This document shows positions 45,724-55,554 of a stretch of DNA of 64,000 nucleotides, in pieces. Source of the DNA: Clostridium sp. Its GTDB lineage: Bacteria; Bacillota; Clostridia; Clostridiales; Clostridiaceae. Below the pieces are notes generated by a model. That model was not told the DNA's origin. It was given only the letters and a program-made list of their open reading frames with translations, and did no database searches. Location: assembly GCF_017888565.1 (NCBI RefSeq), contig NZ_JAGHFX010000057.1:1-64000 (forward strand), given 5' to 3'. A program made the position numbers and the translations under genes. The stretch's first letter is position 1. Every line of letters starts with the position of its first letter.

Positions 45724-46716
45724 ATGCACGATATAAACGAAAACAGATATGATGAAATGAAATATATTAAATGTGGTAATAGTGGGTTGTATTTACCTAG
45801 GGTTGCTTTAGGATTATGGCATAATTTTGGATCTGTAGATCCAATTGAAAATCAAAAGACAGTAATATTTGAGGCTTTTAATAATGGAATAACACATTTT
45901 GATTTAGCAAACAATTATGGTCCTATATATGGTTCTGCAGAAGAGAACTTTGGCAGAATACTAAATAGTGAGCTTAATCAATATAGGGATGAAATGATAA
46001 TATCAACAAAAGCAGGATATGATATGTGGCCAGGCCCTTATGGAAATGGTGGTTCAAGAAAATATTTAATTTCGAGTTTAGATCAAAGTTTAAAAAGAAT
46101 GAACTTAGATTATGTTGACATATTCTATCACCATAGACCAGATCCAGATACACCACTTGAAGAAACTATGGGAGCATTAACTGATATAGTAAAGCAAGGA
46201 AAAGCATTATATATAGGTTTATCAAATTATCATCCAAAAGAATTAAAAGAAGCTTCTAGAATATTAAAGGAAAACGGTACTCCATGTCTTATCCATCAAT
46301 TTAGTTATAGTATGTTTAATCGCTTAAGTGAGGTAGAAGGCTTACATGATGTTCATAAGGAAGAAGGAATAGGCTCAATAGCATTTTCACCTTTAGCTCA
46401 AGGGCTATTAACTAATAAATATCTTCATGGAATTCCAGAAGATTCAAGAGCTAAAAAAGTAAATAGTAAATTCTTAAATGAAAAAGATATAACTGCTGAA
46501 AAGATTGAAAAAATAAGACAATTAAATTATATAGCACAAAAAAGAGGACAAACTTTAGCACAAATGGCATTAGCTTGGGTATTAAGAAATGATGCTGTTA
46601 CAACAGTTCTCATAGGTGCTAGTAAGCCAGAACAAATAGTAGACAATAAGAATATAATAAATAATTTAAGTTTTAGTGATAAAGAACTTGAAAGTATTGA
46701 GGAAATATTAAAGTAA
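45724..46716 (+). CDS. Aldo/keto reductase (YghZ / glyceraldehyde-3-phosphate reductase type)
   Basis: The 330-aa NADPH-dependent oxidoreductase has the (beta/alpha)8 AKR fold with catalytic-tetrad motifs: Asp and Tyr in HFDLANNYGPIYGSAEENFG, Lys in IISTKAGYDMWPGPYG, and His in IFYHHRPDPDTP. The long DMWPGPYGNGGSRKYL loop is typical of the YghZ/MgrA subgroup. The C-terminus has VLIGASKPEQIVDN, the cofactor site. The track starts at a TTG; GGAGGGGAAGAGAAT before the ATG at 45724 decides the start. It is probably co-transcribed with the ROK gene. Its substrate in mannoside use is not evident. Confidence 0.92.
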   Translation: MHDINENRYDEMKYIKCGNSGLYLPRVALGLWHNFGSVDPIENQKTVIFEAFNNGITHFDLANNYGPIYGSAEENFGRILNSELNQYRDEMIISTKAGYDMWPGPYGNGGSRKYLISSLDQSLKRMNLDYVDIFYHHRPDPDTPLEETMGALTDIVKQGKALYIGLSNYHPKELKEASRILKENGTPCLIHQFSYSMFNRLSEVEGLHDVHKEEGIGSIAFSPLAQGLLTNKYLHGIPEDSRAKKVNSKFLNEKDITAEKIEKIRQLNYIAQKRGQTLAQMALAWVLRNDAVTTVLIGASKPEQIVDNKNIINNLSFSDKELESIEEILK

Positions 46717-46740
46717 ATATCTTGTGTATATTACGATTTT

Positions 46741-46777
46741 TAGGCCTTAGGGGCAGTGTCCCTAAGGCCTATTTTTT
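46741..46777 (+). terminator. Terminator after the aldo/keto reductase gene
   Basis: TAGGCCTTAGGG (46741-46752) and CCCTAAGGCCTA (46760-46771) form a perfect GC-rich 12-bp stem followed by TTTTTT. Confidence 0.95.
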
Positions 46778-46869
46778 ACATTTAAAGTATAGAATTTACC
46801 TAGAGTTAGTTAATCAAATATGAAATAAGTACACTATAAAGTGTTAATGTAAAATATTATAATTATTTT

Positions 46870-46883
46870 TGTAAACGTTATTA
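46870..46883 (+). promoter_or_regulatory. cre-like site before the sugar-binding lipoprotein gene
   Basis: TGTAAACGTTATTA matches the cre consensus except for one position. It lies about 20 bp before the start codon, in the untranslated leader. Confidence 0.5.
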
Positions 46884-46902
46884 AATTAAGGGGGAAAAGA
46901 TA

Positions 46903-48354
46903 ATGAGAAAAATAAAAAAGATGCTTGCATTAGCAACTTGTGCAATAATGGCAACTTCAGCTATATTCACAGGATGTGGTAAGTCAACAGGGACTTCTAG
47001 CTCAAATGGAGATAAGCTAACTACTTTAACTTGGTATGCAATTGGAGAGGAGCCAAAAGATCTTGATAAAGTATTAGCTGAAGCCAATAAATATTTAGGT
47101 GATAAAATAAATGCTAATCTAGATATGAAATTTATAGGGTTTGGTGACTATAATCAAAAGATGTCCGTAGTAATTAATTCAGGAGAAGATTACGATTTAG
47201 CATTTACATGCTCATGGGCTGGAGATTATTTAGGAAACTCAAGAAAAGGAGCTTTCTTAGAGTTAGATGAATATTTAAATTCTGATACAGGAACAAAATT
47301 AAAAGAAACTGTTGATGCTAGATTTTGGGAAGGAGCAACTATAGAGGGTAAGATTTATGGGGTGCCAAATCAAAAAGAATTAGGAGTAGCTCCTATGTGG
47401 ACATTTACTAAAGAATATGTTGATAAATACAATATACCATATCAAGATATTCACAGTTTAGAAGATTTAGAACCATGGCTAAAAGTTATAAAGGAAAATG
47501 AACCAGGAGTAGTTCCTTTATATATAACTAAAGGATTCTCTTACACAGTATTCTTTGACCAATTAGTAGATCCAGTTGGAGTAGAAGCTAACGATACATC
47601 TTTAACTATAAAGAATATGTTTGAAACACAAGAAATGAAAGATAGATTAAATACTTTAAGGAAGTATTATCAAGCTGGATATATAAATGCAGATTCTGCT
47701 ACAGCTCAAGATGATAAATCTGTTAAGAGATTTGTAACAAAGGGCGATGGACAACCGTATGCAGATACACTTTGGTCAAAAGCATTGAATTATCCAGTAG
47801 TATCATCTCCAATAGTTGATACATTAATAACTAATGGATCAACAACAGGATCATTAATTGCGATATCAAACAACTCAAAGAATAAAGATAAAGCTTTTGA
47901 ATTCTTAACATTATTAAATACAGACGAATATTTAAGAAACTTAATAAACTATGGTGTTGAAGATGTTCATTATGAAAAAGTAGATGGCGGTAATATAAAG
48001 ATAATTAATCCAGATCAAAAAAATTATGATGTTCCATATTTCTCATTAGGAAATTTATTTATAACTTATAAATTAGAAGGTGAGCCTGCAACTAAGTGGG
48101 ATGAGTTTAAAGATTTTAATGATAAATCAAAAGTATCACCAGCACTAGGATTTAAATTTGATTCTTCAAGTGTTTCTAATGAAATTGCAGCTATAAATAA
48201 TGTCTTAGAAGAATTTAAGTCAACTCTTTATAGTGGATCAGTAGATATTGATGAATACTTAGGAAAATTAAATGCTAAGTTAAAAGAGCAAGGAATAGAT
48301 AAAGTTATAACTGAAATGCAAAAGCAAGTAGATGAATGGAAAAAGACTAAATAA
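46903..48354 (+). CDS. Sugar ABC transporter substrate-binding lipoprotein (LplA-like)
   Basis: The 483-aa protein has a lipoprotein signal peptide with lipobox AIFTGC (Cys25 anchored to the outer face), then a type 2 periplasmic-binding fold (TLTWYAIGEEPKDLDKVL) and a C-terminal part resembling DUF3502, as in LplA-type binding proteins that work with LplB/YtcP-type permeases. Permeases of just this type are encoded at 59120-61061, 11 kb away, so they probably form one importer. AAGGGGGGAAAAGATA precedes the ATG. The substrate is inferred from the neighbouring mannosidases as an oligomannoside. Confidence 0.92.
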   Translation: MRKIKKMLALATCAIMATSAIFTGCGKSTGTSSSNGDKLTTLTWYAIGEEPKDLDKVLAEANKYLGDKINANLDMKFIGFGDYNQKMSVVINSGEDYDLAFTCSWAGDYLGNSRKGAFLELDEYLNSDTGTKLKETVDARFWEGATIEGKIYGVPNQKELGVAPMWTFTKEYVDKYNIPYQDIHSLEDLEPWLKVIKENEPGVVPLYITKGFSYTVFFDQLVDPVGVEANDTSLTIKNMFETQEMKDRLNTLRKYYQAGYINADSATAQDDKSVKRFVTKGDGQPYADTLWSKALNYPVVSSPIVDTLITNGSTTGSLIAISNNSKNKDKAFEFLTLLNTDEYLRNLINYGVEDVHYEKVDGGNIKIINPDQKNYDVPYFSLGNLFITYKLEGEPATKWDEFKDFNDKSKVSPALGFKFDSSSVSNEIAAINNVLEEFKSTLYSGSVDIDEYLGKLNAKLKEQGIDKVITEMQKQVDEWKKTK

Positions 48355-48391
48355 TATTTAATCCAAAAATCTATATATTAACAAAGTAACT

Positions 48392-48431
48392 AAAAAATAG
48401 CTATGAAATTAAAGTTTCATAGCTATTTTTT
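48392..48431. terminator. Bidirectional terminator between the binding-protein and araC-type genes
   Basis: AAAAAATAGCTATGAA and TTTCATAGCTATTTTTT form a long perfect stem with a short loop. It serves the two convergent genes. Confidence 0.93.
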
Positions 48432-48461
48432 AGTTGTAAAAGTTAAGCATAAAAATTTTTA

Positions 48462-49316
48462 TTAGCTTGTTTTTCTAGCTTTGTTAGGTGAAGCACCATA
48501 ATACTTTTTATAAAGTTTACTAAAGTAATATGGGTCACTATATCCAACCATTTTAGCAATAGATTTTATTGAAAGCTTAGAGTTTTCTAATAAATCCTTT
48601 GCTTTGGATAATCTTATTTGTATTAAATAATTTATAGGTGAATCTCCCATAAGCTCTTTAAAAATCTTAGAGATATAAACAGGACTTAAATACATATTTT
48701 TTGATAATGTATACAAAGAAATGTCTTCTGTATAATTTTCAGTTAAGTACTTTGTTATGCTTTCGACTAATGCTTTCTTTTCACGAGATTTAAATGAAAA
48801 TTCTCTGGAGTCAATAATAGTATCTTCATCATTTATTTCTCTATATAACAAAATAAGCAATTTCATAACTAAAGATTTAAGCATAAATGGAGAAGTTTGA
48901 TTATAGCTTTTTTGTTCTTCAACAATTTCTAAGCAACTCTTCAATATTGCATCTTTATATTTAGTAAAAGTGAGAACGTTTTTATCACCTGTATCAATAT
49001 AGTCTTTTTTTATATTACTAAATAAGTTTAAATTAGTTAACCCAATATGCAATTCTCTACAATTAGTATTGGAATCGAATAGCTCCTTATGATATATTCC
49101 AGGATTAGAAATAAGCACTTGTCCCTTTTTTAGTGTATATTTTTCACCTTCAATTAAATAATCTACAGAACCAGAAGTAATAAAAGAAAGTTCAATAAAA
49201 TCTTCATGGCAGTGATAATTAGTTTCTGGAACTGGTATTTCTGGTGAACACCATCCATCAATTACAAAAAGTATTTGAGGATTATAACAATCTATATTTG
49301 CATGTACTCTATTCAT
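48462..49316 (-). CDS. AraC-family transcriptional regulator with cupin sensor domain
   Basis: The 284-aa protein has an N-terminal AraC-type cupin arm (HCHEDFIELSFITSGSVDYLIEGEKY) and a C-terminal pair of helix-turn-helix motifs (DISLYTLSKNMYLSPVYISKIFKELMGDSP and LSIKSIAKMVGYSDPYYFSKLYKKYYGASPNKAR). Such regulators usually activate sugar-use genes on binding a sugar. The track start is upstream; TTTTGGAGATGTTAAA before the ATG at 49316 sets the start. It is divergent from the ABC exporter genes and convergent with the binding-protein gene, so it may control either. Confidence 0.93.
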   Translation of the reverse strand: MNRVHANIDCYNPQILFVIDGWCSPEIPVPETNYHCHEDFIELSFITSGSVDYLIEGEKYTLKKGQVLISNPGIYHKELFDSNTNCRELHIGLTNLNLFSNIKKDYIDTGDKNVLTFTKYKDAILKSCLEIVEEQKSYNQTSPFMLKSLVMKLLILLYREINDEDTIIDSREFSFKSREKKALVESITKYLTENYTEDISLYTLSKNMYLSPVYISKIFKELMGDSPINYLIQIRLSKAKDLLENSKLSIKSIAKMVGYSDPYYFSKLYKKYYGASPNKARKTS

Positions 49317-49422
49317 TTTAACATCTCCAAAAATAATTACTTCAATTAGTATAATAATATACATTTAAAGTTTAATATAATACATTTTTATTTTCAATAA
49401 CTTAGCTATAATCTTACTTAGA

Positions 49423-49567
49423 AATAAATAATATAAGGAGAACTTGGTTATGGATATTTTTAAGAGGGTATTTAATTATTAAAAAAGGAAAATTTACGAA
49501 TAAATAATATAAGGAGAGGCTTGATTATGGACAGTTTAAAATGGATATTTAGTTATTTAAAAAAGTA
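49423..49567. repeat. Tandem duplication of the leader and start of the ABC exporter gene
   Basis: AATAAATAATATAAGGAGA occurs at 49423 and again at 49499, and similarity continues through the start codons: ATGGATATTTTTAAGAGGGTA (49450) against ATGGACAGTTTAAAATGGATA (49527). The 76-bp unit contains a ribosome binding site. Copy 1 encodes a 10-residue peptide MDIFKRVFNY and then stops (49450-49482). Copy 2 opens the real gene, MDSLKWIFSYLKKYK. Copy 1 is a decayed duplicate that might now act as a short leader ORF. Confidence 0.75.
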
Positions 49568-51269
49568 CAAATTAAAATATTTATTTGCACTATTATTAGT
49601 ACTATTCACATCAGCAATTAATATGGTTAATCCATTTATATCAGGAAGAATAGTAGATAAGGTATTAGGAGCAAAGCAAACAAATTTATTAATACCGCTT
49701 ATATTAATTATGATTGCAATTGTTGTGTTTAAAGGATTTATAACTTATGCATATCAAATGATATTAGAGAAGATTTCACAAGATATTTTGTTTGAAATAA
49801 GAACGGACTTATACGATAAACTTTTAGAATTAGATGTTAATTTCTATAGTAAAGTTAAAACTGGAGATCTAATGGCAAGAATGACAGGGGATACTGATGC
49901 CATAAGACACTTTGTTGCATGGGTAGTTTATAATATTATTGCTTCTATAACAACTTTTGCATTTGCAATAATATCAATGATGTATGTAAATGCTACTCTA
50001 ACAATATTTATGCTTTTGATATCACCTTTAATTGGATTCTTTACTTTTAAAATGAGCAAAGAAATTTCACCTACATTTCACAATATAAGAGAAGCATATT
50101 CAAGATTAAATTCTGTTGTTCAAGAAAACATAAGTGGGAATAGAGTTGTTAGAGCTTTTGGAAGAGAAAATTTTGAAATAGATAAGTTTAATGTAGAGAA
50201 TAAAAATTATAAAGATAGAAATTTAGATACGATTAAGGTTACAAGAAAATATATTCCTAAGCTAGAGTTTTTATCAAACAGTTTATCTGTCGTAATGATA
50301 TTAGTTGGAGGAATATTAGTTGTTACAAATGAAATAACTCTTGGAGAGTTAGTTATCTTTAATAGCTTATTATGGGCATTAAATAATCCAATGAGAATGT
50401 GTGGATATTTAATAAATGATACTCAAAGATTTATAGCGTCATCAGCAAAGATAATGGAGTTACTAAGAACAGAAAGTAATATAAAAAATAATGAAGAAAC
50501 AATTAATCTTAATAAATTTAAAGGTGATATAAGCTTTAAAAATGTAAGCCTAGATTTAGATGGAAGAAGAGTTATAAACAATGTTTCATTTGAAGTTAAA
50601 GCAGGACAAACAATAGGGCTAGTTGGACATACGGGTTCAGGAAAATCTTTAATAATAAATTTATTATCTAGATTTCATGATACAACTGAAGGGGAGATTT
50701 TTATAGATGGAATTAATATAAAGGATATAGATTTAGATATATTAAGAGGAAATATAGCAACTGCTATGCAAGATATATTCTTATTTTCAGATACAGTTAA
50801 AGATAATATAGCTTTTAGTAATCCACGGGCAAGTTTTACAGAAGTAAAAGGTATAGCTAAAAAAGCTCAAGCTCATGATTTTATAAAGAGATTAGATGAG
50901 GGATATGAAACAATTATAGGGGAAAGAGGAGTAGGACTTTCTGGAGGTCAAAAGCAAAGGGTATCTTTAGCAAGGGCAATGATGAAAAATGCATCAATAT
51001 TTGTATTAGATGATGTTACATCTGCTGTTGATATGGAAACAGAAAAGAAAATACAACATGAACTTAAAAATATGGAAGAAAAAAAGACAACATTTATAAT
51101 TGCTCATAGAATATCCTCATTAAAGCAAGCTAATTTAATATTAGTTTTAGATAATGGAGAAATAGTTGAAAGAGGAACTCATAATGAGCTTGTAAAGAAA
51201 GATGGATACTATTCAAATATATTTTATACTCAATATGGCAATTTGAATTTAGAAGTGGAGGGAGTATAA
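49527..51269 (+). CDS. Heterodimeric ABC exporter, subunit 1 (fused membrane and ATPase domains)
   Basis: The 580-aa half-transporter has six membrane helices (residues about 15-300) and an ATPase domain with Walker A GHTGSGKS, signature GLSGGQKQR and Walker B IFVLDDVTSAVD. The residue after the Walker B Asp is Asp instead of Glu, marking a degenerate catalytic site. GGAGAGGCTTGATT before the ATG at 49527 sets the start; the track's TTG is rejected. The partner gene starts at the next base after the stop. Multidrug, lipid or peptide export is usual for this family; the cargo here is unknown. Confidence 0.93.
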   Translation: MDSLKWIFSYLKKYKLKYLFALLLVLFTSAINMVNPFISGRIVDKVLGAKQTNLLIPLILIMIAIVVFKGFITYAYQMILEKISQDILFEIRTDLYDKLLELDVNFYSKVKTGDLMARMTGDTDAIRHFVAWVVYNIIASITTFAFAIISMMYVNATLTIFMLLISPLIGFFTFKMSKEISPTFHNIREAYSRLNSVVQENISGNRVVRAFGRENFEIDKFNVENKNYKDRNLDTIKVTRKYIPKLEFLSNSLSVVMILVGGILVVTNEITLGELVIFNSLLWALNNPMRMCGYLINDTQRFIASSAKIMELLRTESNIKNNEETINLNKFKGDISFKNVSLDLDGRRVINNVSFEVKAGQTIGLVGHTGSGKSLIINLLSRFHDTTEGEIFIDGINIKDIDLDILRGNIATAMQDIFLFSDTVKDNIAFSNPRASFTEVKGIAKKAQAHDFIKRLDEGYETIIGERGVGLSGGQKQRVSLARAMMKNASIFVLDDVTSAVDMETEKKIQHELKNMEEKKTTFIIAHRISSLKQANLILVLDNGEIVERGTHNELVKKDGYYSNIFYTQYGNLNLEVEGV

Positions 51270-53039
51270 ATGGCAAGAAATAAATATAATGTCGATGAAG
51301 AATTAGAAGTTGGCTTTAATTTAGAGTACTTGAAAAGATTATTAAAATATATGAAGCCTTATAAAACTAAAATTTTCACTTCAATATTATTAATGTTATT
51401 ATCAAGCTCAATTTCATTAATTGGACCAGTAATAGCAAAGACTGCATTAGATGTATATATTCCAAATAAAAATATTGGTGGACTTGTAGTATTGTCTATT
51501 TTATATGTGATAATATTTATATCCATAGCAGTAATTATGCGACATAGAATGTACACAATGGGAGAAGTGGGACAAGATATTCTAGTGGATATTAGACATG
51601 ACTTATTTAGAAATCTTCAATATGTGCCATTTAACTATTATGATTCTAGACCTCATGGAAAGATATTAGTAAGAGTTGTAAACTATATAAATTCTTTAAG
51701 CGATATTTTATCTAATGGATTTGTTAATTTAATTGCAGATATGGTTACTTTAGTTATGACTATAATATTTATGTCATTTTTAAGTATAAAATTAACATTA
51801 GTAACTCTTATTTGCATTCCAATATTATTAGTCATTATGTTATCTATTAAAAATGCACAAAGAAGGGCTCATCAAAGAGTAAGTGCAAAGCAATCAAATT
51901 TAAATGCTTATATACATGAAAGCATAAATGGAATAATGGTAACACAGTCATTTTCTAGAAAAAAAGAAAATATGGAAATATATAAAGATCTTTGCAATGA
52001 ATGTAGTGATTCATGGATGAAGGCTGTAAGGTTAAACTTTCTTGTTTGGCCTAGTATAGAAACTGTATCAGTTACATCAATTTCACTTATTTATATATTT
52101 GGAATTTTAGTATTTGTAGATGGTGTTTCTCTTGGACTTTTAACAGCCTTTATATCTTATGTATGGATATTCTGGGCACCAATAACTAACATAGGTAATT
52201 TCTATAATACATTGATAAATGCAATGGCATATTTAGAAAGAATATTTGAAGCAATGGACGAAGAACCTGAATTCGATAAGGAAGATGCAATATCATTACA
52301 AAATATTAATGGTGATGTAAACTTTGAAAATGTATATTTTGAATATGAAGAAAATAGTCCTATTTTAGAAAATATAAATATGAAGGTAAATTCAGGAGAA
52401 AAAATTGCTTTAGTTGGACCAACTGGAGCAGGAAAGACAACTATAGTAAATCTTTTATCAAGATTTTATAGGATAAAATCAGGTAATATTCTTATAGATG
52501 GGGTAGATATAAATGAGGTTACGTTAAAATCCCTTAGAAAAGAAATAGGAGTTATGCTACAAGATCCATTTGTTTTCTCAGGAACTATAATGGAAAACAT
52601 AAGATACGGAAGGTTAGATGCCACAGATGAAGAAGTTATGAATGCAGCTAAAATAGTTAAAGCTGATGATTTTATAAAAGATTTTAAGGACGGGTATAAC
52701 ACATATTTAAATGAACAAGGAAATGGACTTTCAGTTGGACAAAAGCAACTTATATCATTTGCGAGAGTGTTATTATCTGATCCTAAGATACTAATTTTAG
52801 ATGAGGCTACATCAAGTATAGATACAGAAACAGAAGCATTATTACAAGAGGGAATAGAAGAACTACTTAAGGGAAGAACATCTTTTGTTATAGCTCATAG
52901 ATTATCAACAATAGTTAATTCAGATAAGATAATGTATATAGGAGAAAAACAAATATTAGAAGAGGGAACTCACGATTCATTAATAAAACAAAAAGGATTG
53001 TACTATAATTTATATAAATCACAGTACCTTGATATATAA
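51270..53039 (+). CDS. Heterodimeric ABC exporter, subunit 2
   Basis: The 589-aa half-transporter has six membrane helices (about 38-320) and an ATPase domain with Walker A GPTGAGKT, Walker B ILILDEATSSID with the catalytic Glu intact, and a degenerate signature LSVGQ. In such heterodimers the degenerate site is built from the Walker motifs of subunit 1 and the signature of subunit 2, exactly the two altered motifs here, which shows that these proteins pair. The ATG follows the stop of subunit 1 directly, with GGAGGGAGTATAA overlapping that gene's end. A terminator follows at 53054. Confidence 0.94.
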   Translation: MARNKYNVDEELEVGFNLEYLKRLLKYMKPYKTKIFTSILLMLLSSSISLIGPVIAKTALDVYIPNKNIGGLVVLSILYVIIFISIAVIMRHRMYTMGEVGQDILVDIRHDLFRNLQYVPFNYYDSRPHGKILVRVVNYINSLSDILSNGFVNLIADMVTLVMTIIFMSFLSIKLTLVTLICIPILLVIMLSIKNAQRRAHQRVSAKQSNLNAYIHESINGIMVTQSFSRKKENMEIYKDLCNECSDSWMKAVRLNFLVWPSIETVSVTSISLIYIFGILVFVDGVSLGLLTAFISYVWIFWAPITNIGNFYNTLINAMAYLERIFEAMDEEPEFDKEDAISLQNINGDVNFENVYFEYEENSPILENINMKVNSGEKIALVGPTGAGKTTIVNLLSRFYRIKSGNILIDGVDINEVTLKSLRKEIGVMLQDPFVFSGTIMENIRYGRLDATDEEVMNAAKIVKADDFIKDFKDGYNTYLNEQGNGLSVGQKQLISFARVLLSDPKILILDEATSSIDTETEALLQEGIEELLKGRTSFVIAHRLSTIVNSDKIMYIGEKQILEEGTHDSLIKQKGLYYNLYKSQYLDI

Positions 53040-53053
53040 TTTTTAATTTGTTT

Positions 53054-53082
53054 AGGCCCCAGGAGCATTGCACCTGGAGCCT
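53054..53082. terminator. Bidirectional terminator between the ABC exporter and GH125 genes
   Basis: AGGCCCCAGG (53054-53063) and CCTGGAGCCT (53073-53082) form a GC-rich stem with one mismatch, with T or A runs at either side. Confidence 0.85.
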
Positions 53083-53094
53083 TTAAAATATAAA

Positions 53095-54384
53095 TTACTT
53101 AATGAACTTTTTATATATAAAATCCGCAAATAATGAGTTTGACCAAGCAAACCATTCTCTTGTAAATTCTTTAGGGTTGTTGCAGTTAAAACCTTCATGC
53201 ATATAGTTAGTATCTCCATCGCAATTAATTAAAGTTTCCAATAAGTCATTTATTTCTAATTCGTTATTAGATGTTAATCCTTGCATTGAAAGTGAAATAT
53301 GCCATATATATTGATCAGGAGTATGAGGACTACCTATTCCACAAGCGGATGTACCTTCATAATAGTAAGGGTTATTTTTGCTTAAAATAAATTTACGAGT
53401 ATTTTGATAAACCTCATCATCTATTGGTCTATATTCTAAATATGGTATAGATAAAAGGCTAGGTACATTAGCATCATCCATCAAATTATAGTTACCAAGT
53501 CCATCCGTTTCATAGGCATAAATTTTACCGAAACATTCATGTTCAACTATACCGAATTTTTCGATCCCTTCCTCTATTTGTGTTCTTAGAGATTTAGCTT
53601 TAAGACTTAAAGAATAATCATTAAATATTGATTCAGAAATCTCTTCTATATATTTTAAAGCAATGCTAGCAAACATATTAGATGGTATTAAATAGCCATA
53701 TTTACATGCATCATCACTAGCTCTAAAACCTGACCATGTCATTCCTGTGAAAGTAACTGGATTTCCTAATCCATTGTTAGTTAAAGTATCACTTTCTGGG
53801 CAGTTCAATCTTTGAAATGAATAATCAGATTTTTCAAAGTGATATTGTTCAATTTCCCATAAATTTATGATTGAATAAAAAACCTCTTTAATAGTATCGT
53901 TAAAAAAGCTTGTATCATTTGAGGTTTTCCAGTACTTGTAAATTAATCTTACGGGAAAACAAAGAGAATCAATTTCATATTTTCGTTCCCATACCCAAGG
54001 GCTGTCTTTAGTTATATCATTGTCCCACTTTTGACCATTAGGTTCTTTATTAAAAGCATTAGCATAAGGATCAATCATAATACATTTAACTTGTCTATTA
54101 ATTAATCCAGTAAATAAATCTTTCAATATAGGATATTCATTAACAAACGGTAAGTAGTGCTCTACTTGAGAAGTTGAATCCCTAAGCCACATTGCAGGAA
54201 TATCTCCTGTTATTATAAAAGTGTCATTTTCTTCATAAAGCATAGTTGTATCAATAGTATTTATAAAACAATTGAAAAATAGTTTTTTGAGTTTCTCATC
54301 TTTAATTGATTTTGAAAGGTTTGTTCCTATTTCTTTTAATGTATCTTTAAAAATAATTAGCTTTTCATTATTAATATTCTTCAT
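53095..54384 (-). CDS. GH125 exo-alpha-1,6-mannosidase
   Basis: The 429-aa protein belongs to glycoside hydrolase family 125, metal-independent inverting alpha-mannosidases; the Clostridium perfringens member is an exo-alpha-1,6-mannosidase. The (alpha/alpha)6 barrel features [20 protein letters not shown] near residue 60, [41 protein letters not shown] and [20 protein letters not shown] are visible. There is no signal peptide, so it acts in the cytoplasm on imported oligosaccharide. TAGGAGGAAAATTC precedes the ATG. It complements GH38 at the right edge: GH38 removes other alpha-mannosyl linkages. Confidence 0.94.
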   Translation of the reverse strand: MKNINNEKLIIFKDTLKEIGTNLSKSIKDEKLKKLFFNCFINTIDTTMLYEENDTFIITGDIPAMWLRDSTSQVEHYLPFVNEYPILKDLFTGLINRQVKCIMIDPYANAFNKEPNGQKWDNDITKDSPWVWERKYEIDSLCFPVRLIYKYWKTSNDTSFFNDTIKEVFYSIINLWEIEQYHFEKSDYSFQRLNCPESDTLTNNGLGNPVTFTGMTWSGFRASDDACKYGYLIPSNMFASIALKYIEEISESIFNDYSLSLKAKSLRTQIEEGIEKFGIVEHECFGKIYAYETDGLGNYNLMDDANVPSLLSIPYLEYRPIDDEVYQNTRKFILSKNNPYYYEGTSACGIGSPHTPDQYIWHISLSMQGLTSNNELEINDLLETLINCDGDTNYMHEGFNCNNPKEFTREWFAWSNSLFADFIYKKFIK

Positions 54385-54407
54385 GAATTTTCCTCCTATA
54401 ATATAAC

Positions 54408-54477
54408 TTGTAATATTAAGATTGTAATATTAAGCTTACAAGATATAATTTGCAATATGAAGTTTGTAATATACAAC
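54408..54477. repeat. 14-bp imperfect tandem repeats upstream of the GH125 gene
   Basis: TTGTAATATTAAG starts at 54408 and 54422, TTGCAATATGAAG at 54450 and TTGTAATATACAA at 54464. All are in 14-bp phase, with a weaker unit at 54436. The array covers 24-93 bp upstream of the GH125 start codon. The remainder of the gap to 54666 is AT-rich without further structure. Confidence 0.75.
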
Positions 54478-54666
54478 TTGTATTTTCTTTAGAATTTAAT
54501 ATTTTAGATTGTTTAAACTTTACATTCACATTGTATATGTTTTCATTTTTAAATAAAATATCAATGAGCATACTTTCTAGAAAAAGTTATATATTTTTAG
54601 AGTTTATACATTAAATTTATTATATAAATGTAATCTAGAATACTAATAAAATACCAATAATCTAAA

Positions 54667-55356
54667 TTAAGAAACATTTTGTTTTTTTGATAGACTTTCG
54701 AGTTCTTGCAATAATGAGTTATTTATAAATAGTAAAGAAAAAGATAGTAGACTAGAAATAAATAATATTATTGTTCCTGGAGTTAGTTCAAATAAAATAA
54801 GTGAAAAAATAAATAATAACAAATTTGTTATAGTTAGTATTGGTCTTGTAAAGCATAAAATAAAAGCTGTTCTTAATATATTAATATTTTTCATTTTAAA
54901 TCTACTGATAAGTATAAAAATAAAAGGTGTAACAGCAGCTAAGATAATAGCAATTGCAGAAAATAAACAAACTAAAACAATATTATACTTTAGTAATGAG
55001 AAAAATCGTATATTAAAGTAAATTATAATTATTAGTGATAGTTCAAAGAACCAGATTAGAAGTGATTGTTTAAAATTAAGTTTAATTCCATTTATAAAAT
55101 CTTTTATAATATTTAAATCTTTATTTACAACTATTTTATTCATGCAATAAAGTAATGCTGTAAATGCTGGCATGGTTGGAAGTAAACAAACTAAAAATAA
55201 AGGAAAGTATCTAAAAATATTACTGATACCTATAAATATGAAGAATAATATTAAAGGAATATTAAATAGCATAAAAAATAAGTTCAATAAGAAAAACCAG
55301 AAAACATAGTTAAATGAATCAAAGATTTTTTCAAAATTAAAGAAATTACCAAACAC
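54667..55356 (-). CDS. DUF624 (YesL-like) membrane protein
   Basis: The 229-aa protein has about five to six hydrophobic helices and the DUF624 pattern, with FNYVFWFFLLNLFFMLFNIP near the N-terminus and PTMPAFTALLYCMNKIV around residue 60. Members such as YesL of Bacillus subtilis lie beside LplB-type sugar ABC transporters and YesM/YesN two-component systems, as here; their function is not known. The start is GTG, 6 nt after GGAGGG, with no alternative ATG nearby. It is divergent from the sensor kinase gene, and the GH125 gene lies downstream in the same direction. Confidence 0.88.
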   Translation of the reverse strand: MFGNFFNFEKIFDSFNYVFWFFLLNLFFMLFNIPLILFFIFIGISNIFRYFPLFLVCLLPTMPAFTALLYCMNKIVVNKDLNIIKDFINGIKLNFKQSLLIWFFELSLIIIIYFNIRFFSLLKYNIVLVCLFSAIAIILAAVTPFIFILISRFKMKNINILRTAFILCFTRPILTITNLLLFIFSLILFELTPGTIILFISSLLSFSLLFINNSLLQELESLSKKQNVS

Positions 55357-55554
55357 ACAAATCCCTCCGTAAATGTTTACTTGTAATAAGTAGTATAGTT
55401 TAATGAATTCATAAATTCAATTTTTTATGTACAAATTATATTTTTATCTAGAAAAAGTACAATAAAAATATAAATCAGCACTTATGAAAAGCTTTAAATA
55501 AGAAAATTATTATGATTAAATGTATATATAGGATGCTCTGAAGGGATAGATGAT

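Noticed and set aside
54408-54477. CRISPR array
   Set aside because: The 14-bp units are directly adjacent without unique spacers, and no cas genes are in the window.
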